A stretch of DNA of 64,000 nt from Goleter apudmare HA4340-LM2 (GCA_019359495.1 JAHHHF010000095.1:1-64000), one strand, 5' to 3'. Counted from the stretch's first letter, positions 35,594 to 44,550 are shown. Translations and numbers: made by a program. Notes: generated from the letters alone by a model not told the origin.

Positions 35594-35606
35594 AGGACTT
35601 ACGCAA
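35594..35606. repeat. Left 13-bp boundary repeat of the accessory block
   Basis: AGGACTTACGCAA, identical to the terminal repeat of the foldback at 4139-4264. It overlaps the helicase stop codon (TAA at 35599-35601, minus strand). Its inverted partner is at 44551-44563, just beyond the block. Confidence 0.7.
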
Positions 35607-38600
35607 GTATCATAAGTTCAAACAAAGGGTCGCCAAAATTCATTAATCGTAGGGAAGGCATTTCATCAAAAACATTAGGGTAAAAAGTAACTGTGTAATC
35701 CTGCCCTTTGTAATTCAGTTGCCAAGTACGTTCGCTCCTTCTCTCAAACTGCACTCCACAGGCTTTTAAAATTGCTGAGTCGGTGAATAACTGCTCAATA
35801 ATTTCTGGCATAAAAGGAGCAGAGGGGATTGGTTTTTGAATTTCTGCTAAGTCAGCGTCCAAGTCCATTGCTACCATTTCCTCAATTGCGAGACGAGGTG
35901 GTGGGCTATCTAACACAGAATCGAATTGAGACATTAAAACATCCTCTTCTTCTGGATCAGCACTCATAACAGCCCGTTCAATAAAGGTAGGGGCTTGGGC
36001 TAGAATCGGCTGAAGATTACCAACAACAGTGGCAAAGGCATTAATGCGATCGCGCAATTTTTTATAAACTTTCGCTTCTACCGTGCCATCATAGTAAAAA
36101 TTGTGAATTCGCACAGTCGGATATCTTTGTCCAATGCGGTCAATTCTCCCAATACGTTGTTCGACCCGCATGGGATTCCAAGGCATATCATAATTAATCA
36201 ACACGCCGCAATTTTGTAAATTCAACCCCTCGGAAGCAGACTCAGTACAGAGGAGAATTTTGATTTCATCTTGGCGAAATCGGCGTTTAATTTCTTCCTT
36301 GGGAACAAGACACCACTCCCCATTCTGGTACAGTTCCCCACCACGACCTGAATAACAAGCTACTTGGCTACCGTACAACTCCTTCAATGTATCCCGTAGA
36401 TAGTCCATCGTGTCAGTGTACTGGGTGAAAGCGATCACACTTTCTCGGTCAGTTAATTCTTGGCGTAAAATCTGAATAAAGCGAGAAAGCTTGCTATCTT
36501 CCCCAGTGTTTTCAAATTGGCGTAATAAATCTTCAAGATATTGAATTTCCTGGGGGTCTACTGGTTCAAAGAAAGATTCCAGCCCCGCAATTACTGTATC
36601 ATCCTCATTATCTACATCCACTAAATCTTCGTCACTTAAAACGCTTCCCTGTTGAGTTAATAGGTAGTCCAATCGACGTTGCAGAGATGACTTAATAGCA
36701 TAAAATGAACTGGTTAGACGCTTACGGTAAAGCGTCATCAAAAAACCTAAACAAGAACGCTTATCTTTTTGAGCCAGTCGATAAAAATGACGTACATAGT
36801 CGCTGACAGCTACATAAAGCGGTATTTCCCGTTGTGGTTCCAACGTAATGGCGTTGTCCTGTACAACTCTGGTGGGAATATCTCGCTCTAGCAGTCCCCG
36901 GCGGTAGTATTGTCGTAAAGTATCGCGGGTGTGGCGAAACATCAAGTCTTTTAGGGGCGTGTTCACTGTCAAGTATTGGCGTGAAGTGTCAATAAACTCT
37001 TCATCTGCCAATAATTGTTTATGATTGGAGATTTTCTTGCCCCGTTGCCAAGTATCTTGCATTTTGTAAGCAAGAATGCGATCGCTCTTGACCAAAAACT
37101 GCTCTAATCTAGAACAAGACTGTCCGCCGCGCCCAAAATAATCGCTAGACATGACTTGCCAAAAATTTATTACTTCCTGCTTGACAGCACCTTGTAGCGA
37201 GGCGAAATAATCGCAGAAGTTATCGCCATAACTCCAATGCCCCTGCAATCCCAGCAGGTTTAACAAGTCGAAAACTTCTATGGCATCAATTTGCATGGGA
37301 GTTGCTGACAAAAGAATCAAGGATTTAGTCTTCTCCTTCAACTGTGTCATTAACTGTAACAAGCGATTGGGCGTTTCCTTGCGGTCTTGGGGACTTTTGC
37401 GGCGTGCATGGTGTGCTTCGTCTAAAATTACTAAATCCCAAGGTTCTGCTGATAGCATCTGGTGCATTCTGTCAGTTCTCCGCACCAAATGAGAAGAAGC
37501 CAGAATTAAGTCTTGAGTATTCCAGGGATTAGCTGCTGCGGGGATAGTCCGCTTGTAGGGGTCTTTAAATTCTGTAGATGTGTAACTCCAAAAATGCAGA
37601 TTAAATTTTTCCCGCAATTCTTCTTGCCATTGGGGTTGAACGCTAGCAGGTGCTAAAATTAGTACCCGCTTCACTTTTTTAGATAACAGCAGATAACGCA
37701 GAATTAAACCAGTTTCAATTGTCTTACCTAAACCAACTTCGTCAGCGATGAGAAAACTTTGGGGAAAATTTTGAGCAACGCGGCGCAGGATTTTAATTTG
37801 GTGTGGCCAGGGGTGAATGGGAATTGATTTTAAACAAAAGTACAAGCAGCCGGGATGTTCATGAATATTGGCAAGTTGAGTAAATGCCAATCGTTCTTGT
37901 TCACTGATGACTGTTGACTGTTGACTGTTAACTGATGACTGTTCACTATTTATTTCAGTTTTCGTAGTGGGAGCATCTTGCTCCCTACTGATATCTCTAT
38001 CTTGCTCCCTACTGGTATCCCTACTGGTATCGCCATTGGTATCGCCACTGGTAGTAGCGGGCAAGATGCCCGCACTACTCCAGGTTTCTAAACCGACAAC
38101 GTTTAATTCTTTTGTTAGAGGTCGAGTATCAAATTCTATTTGAGCATTCCAATCAGGTTTAGTAGATTTTGCGTAACGCAACAGCTTTTTTTGTACCGCC
38201 TCTGGAACTTCAAAGACTCGCACGTTAGGCGATACGTCATACCAAAGTTGCTCAAATCTCGCTACTTCTTCTTCAACTCTATCTAGTTCCCTTCCTCCCT
38301 CCCAAGAACAATAAACGTGAAAGGATTCTACATTCCTCTCCCAGCCACCTATAGATTCGTTATTGGAACCGTTAAATGCTAATTTCTCGCCCTTGCTATC
38401 AGTAAAAATGCCAACTTTTTCGTGAAATATATGCTGTGGGTCTAGTTGCTGTGTACTATCTTCAGGTAATCCATTTTCTTTAAGAGGAATAGCAATTTTA
38501 ATATCGAGATACTGGTTTTGAATTAACCAGCTAAGAATTTCCAAGTGTTTGAGTTGGGCAAAACTTTCTGGTGGTTTTAAGTCTGCGTCTAGACGAGATA

Positions 38601-38871
38601 GCAATGCGTCTCGCAGTTCGTATCCCTGTTGAATTGCTTGTAAATCTTGGGGGCTAAACTGACAACCCATGATTAACCGCATTCGCCCTTTGTTGTGCAG
38701 CATTGCACCTAAACCCCGTGCAACTTTACTTAAAATGGCACTGCTAAAAAAACCTGCTTTCCGGTCATATTGAATGGCACACTCTAAAGCAGGAATGTAG
38801 AAATCAGTGATGGTGTTGTGGGTGTTGCTGGTGTAACTAATTTTCCAGGGATATTCACGCAGGTTTTTCAA
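35599..38871 (-). CDS. PLD-SNF2 family DNA helicase/nuclease-type defence protein
   Basis: 1090-aa fusion. The N-terminal part (~1-250) is phospholipase-D-like: HEKVGIFTDSKGEKLAFNGSNN, the H-x-K and G-S-x-N parts of the HKD motif. The SNF2 part (~350-1000) has Walker A DEVGLGKTIETG, DEAHHAR, LLSATPMQ, FTQYTDTMDY and RIGRIDRIGQ. Similar PLD-SNF2 proteins belong to DISARM-like anti-phage loci. About 60 residues near 265-325 are encoded by inserted repeats. It is the last gene of a minus-strand block and its stop lies within a 13-bp boundary repeat. Confidence 0.88.
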   Translation of the reverse strand: MKNLREYPWKISYTSNTHNTITDFYIPALECAIQYDRKAGFFSSAILSKVARGLGAMLHNKGRMRLIMGCQFSPQDLQAIQQGYELRDALLSRLDADLKPPESFAQLKHLEILSWLIQNQYLDIKIAIPLKENGLPEDSTQQLDPQHIFHEKVGIFTDSKGEKLAFNGSNNESIGGWERNVESFHVYCSWEGGRELDRVEEEVARFEQLWYDVSPNVRVFEVPEAVQKKLLRYAKSTKPDWNAQIEFDTRPLTKELNVVGLETWSSAGILPATTSGDTNGDTSRDTSREQDRDISREQDAPTTKTEINSEQSSVNSQQSTVISEQERLAFTQLANIHEHPGCLYFCLKSIPIHPWPHQIKILRRVAQNFPQSFLIADEVGLGKTIETGLILRYLLLSKKVKRVLILAPASVQPQWQEELREKFNLHFWSYTSTEFKDPYKRTIPAAANPWNTQDLILASSHLVRRTDRMHQMLSAEPWDLVILDEAHHARRKSPQDRKETPNRLLQLMTQLKEKTKSLILLSATPMQIDAIEVFDLLNLLGLQGHWSYGDNFCDYFASLQGAVKQEVINFWQVMSSDYFGRGGQSCSRLEQFLVKSDRILAYKMQDTWQRGKKISNHKQLLADEEFIDTSRQYLTVNTPLKDLMFRHTRDTLRQYYRRGLLERDIPTRVVQDNAITLEPQREIPLYVAVSDYVRHFYRLAQKDKRSCLGFLMTLYRKRLTSSFYAIKSSLQRRLDYLLTQQGSVLSDEDLVDVDNEDDTVIAGLESFFEPVDPQEIQYLEDLLRQFENTGEDSKLSRFIQILRQELTDRESVIAFTQYTDTMDYLRDTLKELYGSQVACYSGRGGELYQNGEWCLVPKEEIKRRFRQDEIKILLCTESASEGLNLQNCGVLINYDMPWNPMRVEQRIGRIDRIGQRYPTVRIHNFYYDGTVEAKVYKKLRDRINAFATVVGNLQPILAQAPTFIERAVMSADPEEEDVLMSQFDSVLDSPPPRLAIEEMVAMDLDADLAEIQKPIPSAPFMPEIIEQLFTDSAILKACGVQFERRSERTWQLNYKGQDYTVTFYPNVFDEMPSLRLMNFGDPLFELMILA
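37898..37946. repeat. Seven heptamers inside the helicase coding sequence
   Basis: TGTTCAC, TGATGAC, TGTTGAC, TGTTGAC, TGTTAAC, TGATGAC, TGTTCAC without interruption. The tract encodes residues ~309-325 (SEQSSVNSQQSTVISEQ) of the helicase. Same STRR type as the intergenic runs; here it is translated. Confidence 0.92.
37964..38078. mobile_element. GTAGTG...CACTAC foldback element inside the helicase frame, copy 1
   Basis: 115 bp bounded by 22-bp imperfect inverted repeats (18 of 22 match): GTAGTGGGAGCATCTTGCTC on the left and GGGCAAGATGCCCGCACTAC on the right. Each end is itself a hairpin (GGGAGCA/TGCTCCC; GCGGGCA/TGCCCGC). It adds residues ~265-303 to the protein without breaking the frame (GDTNGDTSRDTSREQDRDIS). 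Two other copies lie downstream. Confidence 0.85.
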
Positions 38872-38893
38872 CTTTCTAACCAGTTATCTAATT

Positions 38894-39169
38894 TTAATTA
38901 TCAATTGAGTCTAAAGTTCTGCCTTGATAAGTATGGCGCTGTTGGTCAATTTCTGTAAATATTTCTGTTAATTCCGGTTGGTTCTTCCAATCTCCAAATA
39001 ATTGATTTAGTCTAGCTAGTCTCTCCTCGTCTGTTAATGGTGGTTGTGGTTCTGTAATTTGATTGGTAATAAATTCTACGTCTATGATTATTTCTGTCCC
39101 ATCTGGAATATTATTAAGTTGTGCTAATATTTCAATGTTTTGTCCACGTTTTATGACTCTAACTTTCAT
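38894..39169 (-). CDS. Small antitoxin-like hypothetical protein
   Basis: 91-aa acidic protein. The first 30 residues (MKVRVIKRGQNIEILAQLNN) look like a small swapped-hairpin or AbrB-like beta domain, followed by an acidic helical half (LTDEERLARLNQLFGDWKNQ). This layout is common in cyanobacterial antitoxins and solitary hypothetical genes. No toxin is adjacent. 22 bases upstream of the helicase gene on the same strand, so probably co-transcribed. Confidence 0.6.
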   Translation of the reverse strand: MKVRVIKRGQNIEILAQLNNIPDGTEIIIDVEFITNQITEPQPPLTDEERLARLNQLFGDWKNQPELTEIFTEIDQQRHTYQGRTLDSIDN

Positions 39170-39233
39170 ATTTGATTATCTCCTTATTAGTTAACTGATG
39201 ACTAATGACTGTTAACCGTCAACAAAATTAAAG

Positions 39234-39355
39234 GGGAGCATCCCAATTTTGCAAAAATAAAATTTGTAGTGGGAGCATCTTGCTCCCTAATGCAAAGGAA
39301 GCGGGCTAGAGAGCCATCACTACAAAAAATAAATTTACACATTTGGGATGCTCCC
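39234..39355. mobile_element. Foldback element with outer and inner inverted repeats, copy 2
   Basis: Outer arms of about 38 bp (GGGAGCATCCCAAxTxTG ... CAxAxTTGGGATGCTCCC) enclose a short version of the GTAGTG...CACTAC element: GTAGTGGGAGCATCTTGCTC then GGGCTAGAGAGCCATCACTAC. 122 bp. It ends three bases from the stop codon of the Uma2 gene at 39359. No coding capacity. Confidence 0.75.
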
Positions 39356-39358
39356 AAA

Positions 39359-40021
39359 TTAAAGTGTATTTGGGTCAATTCCTTGCTGTTGTAATCTGGC
39401 TAATAAATTTTGCAATTGTTCTTCTGGGGTTTGGTATCTGTTACCATTTTCGTCATACCAAAATAGCCATTCTCTTGTTCGTCCTTGATAAGTACCCTGT
39501 TCCCGTCCAAGACCTAAACCAATTTCGGGCATCCAAATTTTATCCCCTGGTTGTAAAATGTATTCACCATTAATTAAGCGATAAACTTCTAAACGTTGAC
39601 GTTTACGACGTAACCGTGTTGGTGCATAAATAACATAATACAAAATGCCTAATTGTGCATAATCAATTTTTTTCTGTTCATATTCGCCATTGTAAGTTTG
39701 AGAAACAACTTCTAAAGCTAAAATTGGTGGAATACCCTCTTCTTCCCACAAAACATAACTAGAACGTCCATTTTCTCCCACAAAACGTTCAACACCTAAA
39801 CTCAGGAATCCATCCGGGACTATGGCTCTTTTATTGGGTATATAGTAAACTCCCATGTTAATGCCGAAAAACCAGTCATCGCGGTTTTGCCAAATCGCGG
39901 CTAAGATGGCTAACAATAAGTTGGGAATTAATATTTGCAGTTCGTTATCCACAGGGGTATCATCTGAATCTGGTAATTCTGCCGATGAAGGTAGGCACTC
40001 TAAAGGATTGTAGTTATACAT
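39359..40021 (-). CDS. Uma2-family protein (first of pair)
   Basis: 220-aa Uma2/DUF820 protein with PD-(D/E)XK landmarks: VPDGFLSLGV, PPILALEVVSQTYNGEYEQK and KIDYAQLGILYYVIYAP. C-terminal REWLFWYDENGNRYQTPEEQ and the tail GIDPNTL as in the 253-aa Uma2 protein elsewhere in this window. The nuclease residues are present. On the same strand as, and between, the helicase and the ATPase-methyltransferase fusion. Confidence 0.88.
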   Translation of the reverse strand: MYNYNPLECLPSSAELPDSDDTPVDNELQILIPNLLLAILAAIWQNRDDWFFGINMGVYYIPNKRAIVPDGFLSLGVERFVGENGRSSYVLWEEEGIPPILALEVVSQTYNGEYEQKKIDYAQLGILYYVIYAPTRLRRKRQRLEVYRLINGEYILQPGDKIWMPEIGLGLGREQGTYQGRTREWLFWYDENGNRYQTPEEQLQNLLARLQQQGIDPNTL

Positions 40022-40076
40022 AATACCTTGGTGGTTGACAGTTATGAATTAACAATCATCAGTTATCAGTCAACGG

Positions 40077-40682
40077 TTAACCATTTTGATTTTGCAATGC
40101 TTTTCGATATAGTTTAACCGCCTGTGTTTGATTAGTTTCACTGACAAAACTAGCTAATAAAACAGGGTCTAAATTTGGCAGTAATTTACTGTAAGAATTT
40201 TGAGTATATTTACCGTCAATTTCTGATAAATAATAAAAACTAAATTGCTGGTTTTTCCAAAACCAAACTTCTTTTACTCCCAAACCTCGATAAACCTCTA
40301 GTTTGTCAATTCCGCCACTAATTATAACAATCTCTATAGCAATATCTGGGACTTCATTTAGTTCTCCAAGACAGTAACATTCATCTGGTTCTGCGCCTTT
40401 TTTAGCGGCTTGCTTACGAAAGGTGGTACTACCATAACCATTAAGATTAATATCACTTTCCTCTGCATAAGCCTCTAGTAATCTAGCAATTATTTTTTTA
40501 AGGCGCTCATGTTCTGGAGAGGTAGTCATGATAATCTCTAGTGTTCCTTCTAAATAAGTCATCCGGGGAAATTCATCAATAAACATATCAGAGAGTTGCT
40601 CGTATTGTTCCCAGGTGACATCATAAAGAATGATACGTTGGTCTTCGGTTGGTTGAAGTGTCTTCGGGTCTAAAAGTAACAT
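40077..40682 (-). CDS. Uma2-family protein (second of pair)
   Basis: 201-aa Uma2/DUF820 protein of a different subgroup: YDVTWEQYEQL and YLEGTLEIIMTTSPEHER at the N-terminus, GAEPDECYCLGE (acidic residue), PDIAIEIVIISGGIDKLEVY (E-x-I...K) and VKEVWFWKNQQFSFYY. 55 bases upstream of the first Uma2 gene with a diverged heptamer spacer. Role unknown; the location in a defence-like block is suggestive only. Confidence 0.88.
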   Translation of the reverse strand: MLLLDPKTLQPTEDQRIILYDVTWEQYEQLSDMFIDEFPRMTYLEGTLEIIMTTSPEHERLKKIIARLLEAYAEESDINLNGYGSTTFRKQAAKKGAEPDECYCLGELNEVPDIAIEIVIISGGIDKLEVYRGLGVKEVWFWKNQQFSFYYLSEIDGKYTQNSYSKLLPNLDPVLLASFVSETNQTQAVKLYRKALQNQNG

Positions 40683-40690
40683 AAGTTGCT

Positions 40691-40732
40691 TGACGGTTGA
40701 TGGTTGACGGTTGACGGTTGACGGTTGACAGT
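40691..40732. repeat. Six TGACGGT heptamers
   Basis: TGACGGT, TGATGGT, TGACGGT, TGACGGT, TGACGGT, TGACAGT in a row, immediately before the second Uma2 gene start (minus strand, 40682). Confidence 0.9.
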
Positions 40733-40795
40733 CATCAAAATAAGCTCATTTGTCCCCCTTGATTTAAGGTTAACTCTATTCTTAGAAAATATTAG

Positions 40796-40998
40796 GTAGT
40801 GGGAGCATCTTGCTCCCTGGTGTATTAAAAACGCGGGCAAGATACGATAATACAAATGCGAGATATGATAATACAAACGCGGGCAAGATATGATAATACA
40901 AACGCGGGCAAGATACGATAATACAAATGCGAGATATGATAATACAAACGCGGGCAAGACTTCGGCGTGAGCGCTCAGTCGAACGCTGCCCGCACTAC
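40796..40998. mobile_element. GTAGTG...CACTAC foldback element, copy 3, internally expanded
   Basis: Starts GTAGTGGGAGCATCTTGCTC like copy 1 and ends GCTGCCCGCACTAC. 203 bp, longer because of tandem repeats in its centre. Confidence 0.8.
40833..40960. repeat. Tandem 25/21-bp units inside copy 3
   Basis: Six units starting GCGGGCAAGATA or GCGAGATA and ending GATAATACAAA(C/T), 25, 21, 25, 25, 21 bp and a partial unit. The 21-bp form lacks GGCA. The 25+21 pair recurs as a higher-order 46-bp unit with one 25-bp unit between. The units are contiguous. Confidence 0.9.
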
Positions 40999-41019
40999 AA
41001 TTAAAATCAAAAATAATTA

Positions 41020-44000
41020 TCAGAATAAGTTCAATTGTCCACCTTCATTAAATGGTATCTCAGGCTGCACATAAGATACTTTCGCTTTGATTTCATCCAT
41101 AGCCAACCACAAATCTAATAAGGCTTTTTCTTCAGTCAGGCGTTTCTTTTCATCACCAATGCGGGGAATTACTTTCAACGCTACTTCAAATGTCCGCATA
41201 AATAAATCGTTGCTAACTAAGCCAGTATTTTTGAGAAATCTACGGACTGGTTCTGTATTGTCTTCCTCTTGGTAAAGGGCGATAATGGCGTGGAGTCCAT
41301 CAACTAAATATCTAGCAGAAAATTCAGTATCGGTGACGGAGAAGGCGCGTTTTTTCAGGCGTTGTTGCGGGGTGAGTAATTTACAGTAACCGCTTGCAGA
41401 ATCGAGTAGTTTGTGTTTTTTGACTAAATCGGAAACATCAAAACCACCGACTGCTAAAGCCAGTTGTCTAGCTTCATCAAAGGGGAATTCTCGCGCTTCA
41501 AAGGTATCCCATGCCAAGATGTACCATTGGGTTAAAGGGTCGATACCGTTGAAGTCTTTACCTTCTAATAGCTTTTGTAGTCGGTATTCGACTACTGCTT
41601 GGCGTACTTCTTCAAATGCTGCTTTGGGTTCAACTTGATTTCCGGCGCTGTCGAGGATGGAACTATATTTGGTAAACACACTCAAAGCGGAACCGAAAGC
41701 ACTTAAGCACAAGTTTATACCAGGAGGTTTAATGCGGCGTTGCGGATCTGCTACTCTATCAGCAGCAGGACGTGAATCTTCAGTTAAGCATTTTTCGAGT
41801 TTTGGTGCTTTTTCAAAGACGATATTTCGCACGTCAATTCGCACGTCGTCCCACCAAGCTTGTTCGGCGTTGGGGTCGCGTTTGCGGCATACTAAAAGCA
41901 CGGTGCTGGATACTGCGTTTTTCTGCGCTTGGTGTAAGTTTTGTGGATTTTCGGTACTGACTGCCCAAGATGCGGTAATCTCGAAACCAGCATCGATGAG
42001 GGATTTGGCTAAGACATCCCACGCGCCGGAGTCTTTGTGATTGAATTGCACTGTCATTACGCCGTCGTCGCGTAAGACGCGGTGGTATTCAGCGAATGCC
42101 ATTGCCATTTTTGCTTCATAGTCTTGGTTGGCGAGAATTTCTGGGGATACTCCCATATTGCGGAATCTCCCCGGATTAGCAATTGCTTCTCTGTCTTTAT
42201 CTGTTAGTTCGTTAAAGAATAATTCGGGGAAGATACTTAATAAATTTGCTCTAAGCCATACATAAAAAAAGTCTGAGATTTCACCATAACGAATAGAATC
42301 ATAGTATGGTGGGTCAGTGACTATGGTATCTACAGAGTTATCAGAAATGTAAGTTAAGTTATCGACTGATGCTAAGTCTATTCTGATGGATTTTGTTTCG
42401 TTTTCTTTAAATACTGGGATACCTATTGAACCTAATTTAGTCCCAAAAATAGAACAAAGTTTAAAGTAATCATCTGCACAATCAGAACAAGATTTCCATA
42501 ACCTGCAAGAGCCACTTGATTCTGGATAATTCCAAAATACATTTAAAGAATGTTGAGCGCTTGCAGGTTGAACTTTTAATGCACTACCATCCCAATGAGT
42601 TAATCTAGAATTTTTATCAACGCATCTGTTTAATACTAAAGATAAATAAGTTACAATAGCTTCTCCTTTGACCTCCTCATACTCAGATTTAATTAATGAC
42701 TTTGCCTTATCAATTATTTCTACATAAGTTACAAGAGTTAAAAGTTGACGAGGATGAAACATTTCATACCATTTACGAATACCATAGAGGTACATATCCG
42801 GGCCTCTGTGAGTATTTTCCGGAATTTCCTGAGTTGGCATAAACCCGGCTAATTCCCAATCACTTCTCTTATTAAGCAAAAATAACTCCGCTTTTTGAAC
42901 ACCTTCATAATCTATCGCCGTAGGGGTTCTAAATTCTAGTAGACCACTTCCTTTTCTATAAGCAACTGCATAAAATTGATGTCCTAATCCAGATGATTGA
43001 GATTGAGCTTTTATCATTTCATCTTGAATTACACTATTACAATTAGGACATCTGCCTACACCTCTGCTAATAGTTGTTGTAGTATCCGGATCATACTCTC
43101 CATGATCTGTTTCAATAGTTCTACCATCTTTGTTGTAAATGTCTGCTTGGATAGTAATCCGCATCAAGGGACGCTCCAAACGGGCAGTTAAATCGCTGGT
43201 GATTTCTTCCTCAATACCAACAGGAATGTGGTGAGAATGAATTACAGGTATCCATGCAGTAGTATCTGACCACAGATAACGTATGACTCTGGCAAATAAC
43301 CGCAAAGCCCCTCTGGTGCGTTGGAAGTTGGGAATGGAAGCGATTTTTTTAGTGAGCAGGTTAAATAATTCGGGGTGGAAGGGGTAACTTTGCTCGATGC
43401 TTTCCATGTAGCGTGCATCTTTGCAACCATCTGGTAAATTAATCCGACTACCTTTATAGGTTTGTAAATATTCTTTTGAAGCATGATTGGCAGCATTAGC
43501 TTCAATACTGCTGAACATCCTCTGTTTAACTATATTGTAAATTTCAATATCAGTGCTGGGTTTAAGAATGCGTTCTTGTCTAGCGGTAGCAGAAATGGTT
43601 TCCCGGATTTCGGTTGTTTCTTCCCCGAAACTATCACTGGAGGAAGCGAGGGTGTAAACAAATACTATATTATTACAAGCTGCTGCCAAGTCCATGAGGG
43701 CGAATAAAAAAGCAACTACCTGTCCGGCTAAATCGCTGTTACCAACTATAACAGCTTTGGCTTTTCTCAAGTATGTAGCAATTTCATCAAGGATAATTAC
43801 TGTGGGTTGCCCCTGCGTTATCCTTTCTAAAACTTTAGTGCCTGGACTAACTCGCTGTTCATCAGAACCTTTAAGCAAGCTGTAACCTGCCACACCGCCG
43901 ATTTGATAGGCGATTTCTCCCCAAAGGGTGTAAGTGGTAATGCCAGTATCGGCATGATAAACACCGTCAATCGGTTCAAGGTCTTGACAGGCTAAAGCAG

Positions 44001-44376
44001 CTGCTTGAATCGGTCGGTCTGGAATTAAATTAATGTTATCAGTAAAACGGTCTAGTCCAGGAATCACTCGTCCATGTTTGGCAATATGCCACAAAGCAAT
44101 TTCATCGTGAGTTTTACCACCACCAAAGCTGGTTTCCAGTCGAATAATGGGGGAGCCGACAGCAGCACCTACCAATCGCCCAAACACTTCAGAAATTAGA
44201 GTTTTTAAACCATCGGTGGCAAAAGTATTGGCGAAAAAGGCTGTGGGGTCTTGGTAGACTTGCGGCGCTTTCCCTTCCACAACCAGTCGTAGCTTGGCGG
44301 CGAATAATTCGGGGGAGAGTTCCCCTGCTAAAATTTCTTCTCTGGGAAGACACGTTTGAAATACTGAGGGAAGCAT
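41020..44376 (-). CDS. DUF499-type AAA+ ATPase fused to C-terminal half of a DUF1156 DNA methyltransferase
   Basis: 1118-aa fusion. Residues ~1-410 match the DUF499 ATPase pattern: LPREEILAGELSPELFAAKL, P-loop SFGGGKTH (GGGKT at 85-89), Walker B TVIILDEIATYL (~192) and RTRGALRLFARVIRYLW. From ~411 it becomes DUF1156-like: GRCPNCNSVI, GHQFYAVAYRKG, then methyltransferase motif IV TDPPYYDS (~687-693) and RVLRDDGVMTVQFNHK. Motif I (FxGxG), normally in the N-terminal half of DUF1156, is absent. The reading frame is unbroken. DUF499 and DUF1156 are usually separate, full-length proteins in anti-phage clusters. Confidence 0.8.
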   Translation of the reverse strand: MLPSVFQTCLPREEILAGELSPELFAAKLRLVVEGKAPQVYQDPTAFFANTFATDGLKTLISEVFGRLVGAAVGSPIIRLETSFGGGKTHDEIALWHIAKHGRVIPGLDRFTDNINLIPDRPIQAAALACQDLEPIDGVYHADTGITTYTLWGEIAYQIGGVAGYSLLKGSDEQRVSPGTKVLERITQGQPTVIILDEIATYLRKAKAVIVGNSDLAGQVVAFLFALMDLAAACNNIVFVYTLASSSDSFGEETTEIRETISATARQERILKPSTDIEIYNIVKQRMFSSIEANAANHASKEYLQTYKGSRINLPDGCKDARYMESIEQSYPFHPELFNLLTKKIASIPNFQRTRGALRLFARVIRYLWSDTTAWIPVIHSHHIPVGIEEEITSDLTARLERPLMRITIQADIYNKDGRTIETDHGEYDPDTTTTISRGVGRCPNCNSVIQDEMIKAQSQSSGLGHQFYAVAYRKGSGLLEFRTPTAIDYEGVQKAELFLLNKRSDWELAGFMPTQEIPENTHRGPDMYLYGIRKWYEMFHPRQLLTLVTYVEIIDKAKSLIKSEYEEVKGEAIVTYLSLVLNRCVDKNSRLTHWDGSALKVQPASAQHSLNVFWNYPESSGSCRLWKSCSDCADDYFKLCSIFGTKLGSIGIPVFKENETKSIRIDLASVDNLTYISDNSVDTIVTDPPYYDSIRYGEISDFFYVWLRANLLSIFPELFFNELTDKDREAIANPGRFRNMGVSPEILANQDYEAKMAMAFAEYHRVLRDDGVMTVQFNHKDSGAWDVLAKSLIDAGFEITASWAVSTENPQNLHQAQKNAVSSTVLLVCRKRDPNAEQAWWDDVRIDVRNIVFEKAPKLEKCLTEDSRPAADRVADPQRRIKPPGINLCLSAFGSALSVFTKYSSILDSAGNQVEPKAAFEEVRQAVVEYRLQKLLEGKDFNGIDPLTQWYILAWDTFEAREFPFDEARQLALAVGGFDVSDLVKKHKLLDSASGYCKLLTPQQRLKKRAFSVTDTEFSARYLVDGLHAIIALYQEEDNTEPVRRFLKNTGLVSNDLFMRTFEVALKVIPRIGDEKKRLTEEKALLDLWLAMDEIKAKVSYVQPEIPFNEGGQLNLF

Positions 44377-44550
44377 AGAAATATACTTACGGTTAGTAGT
44401 TGACGGTTGACAGCCAACAAATAACCGTCAACAATTATTTGTTTTTAAATATACTACTGGAATTTAGTTTTTATTAGGAAATAAGATGCGTTTCCCCTGG
44501 ACTGGCTCCCCTTGACCCTTGACTCTTCTACCAGAATATATGTGTGCCAG

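Larger units (their letters stand above)
40683..41019. other. Repeat-filled intergenic region
   Basis: Contains six TGACGGT heptamers (40691-40732) and the third, internally amplified foldback element (40796-40998). The 95-codon frame at 40670-40957 is a translation of these repeats and is not a gene. Confidence 0.7.

Noticed and set aside
40670-40957. 95-aa protein on the minus strand
   Set aside because: The sequence is a translation of the tandem repeat (repeating FVLSYLA and YYHIS), so not a gene.
40833-40960. CRISPR array
   Set aside because: Units are contiguous, 21-25 bp, with no variable spacers; no cas genes.
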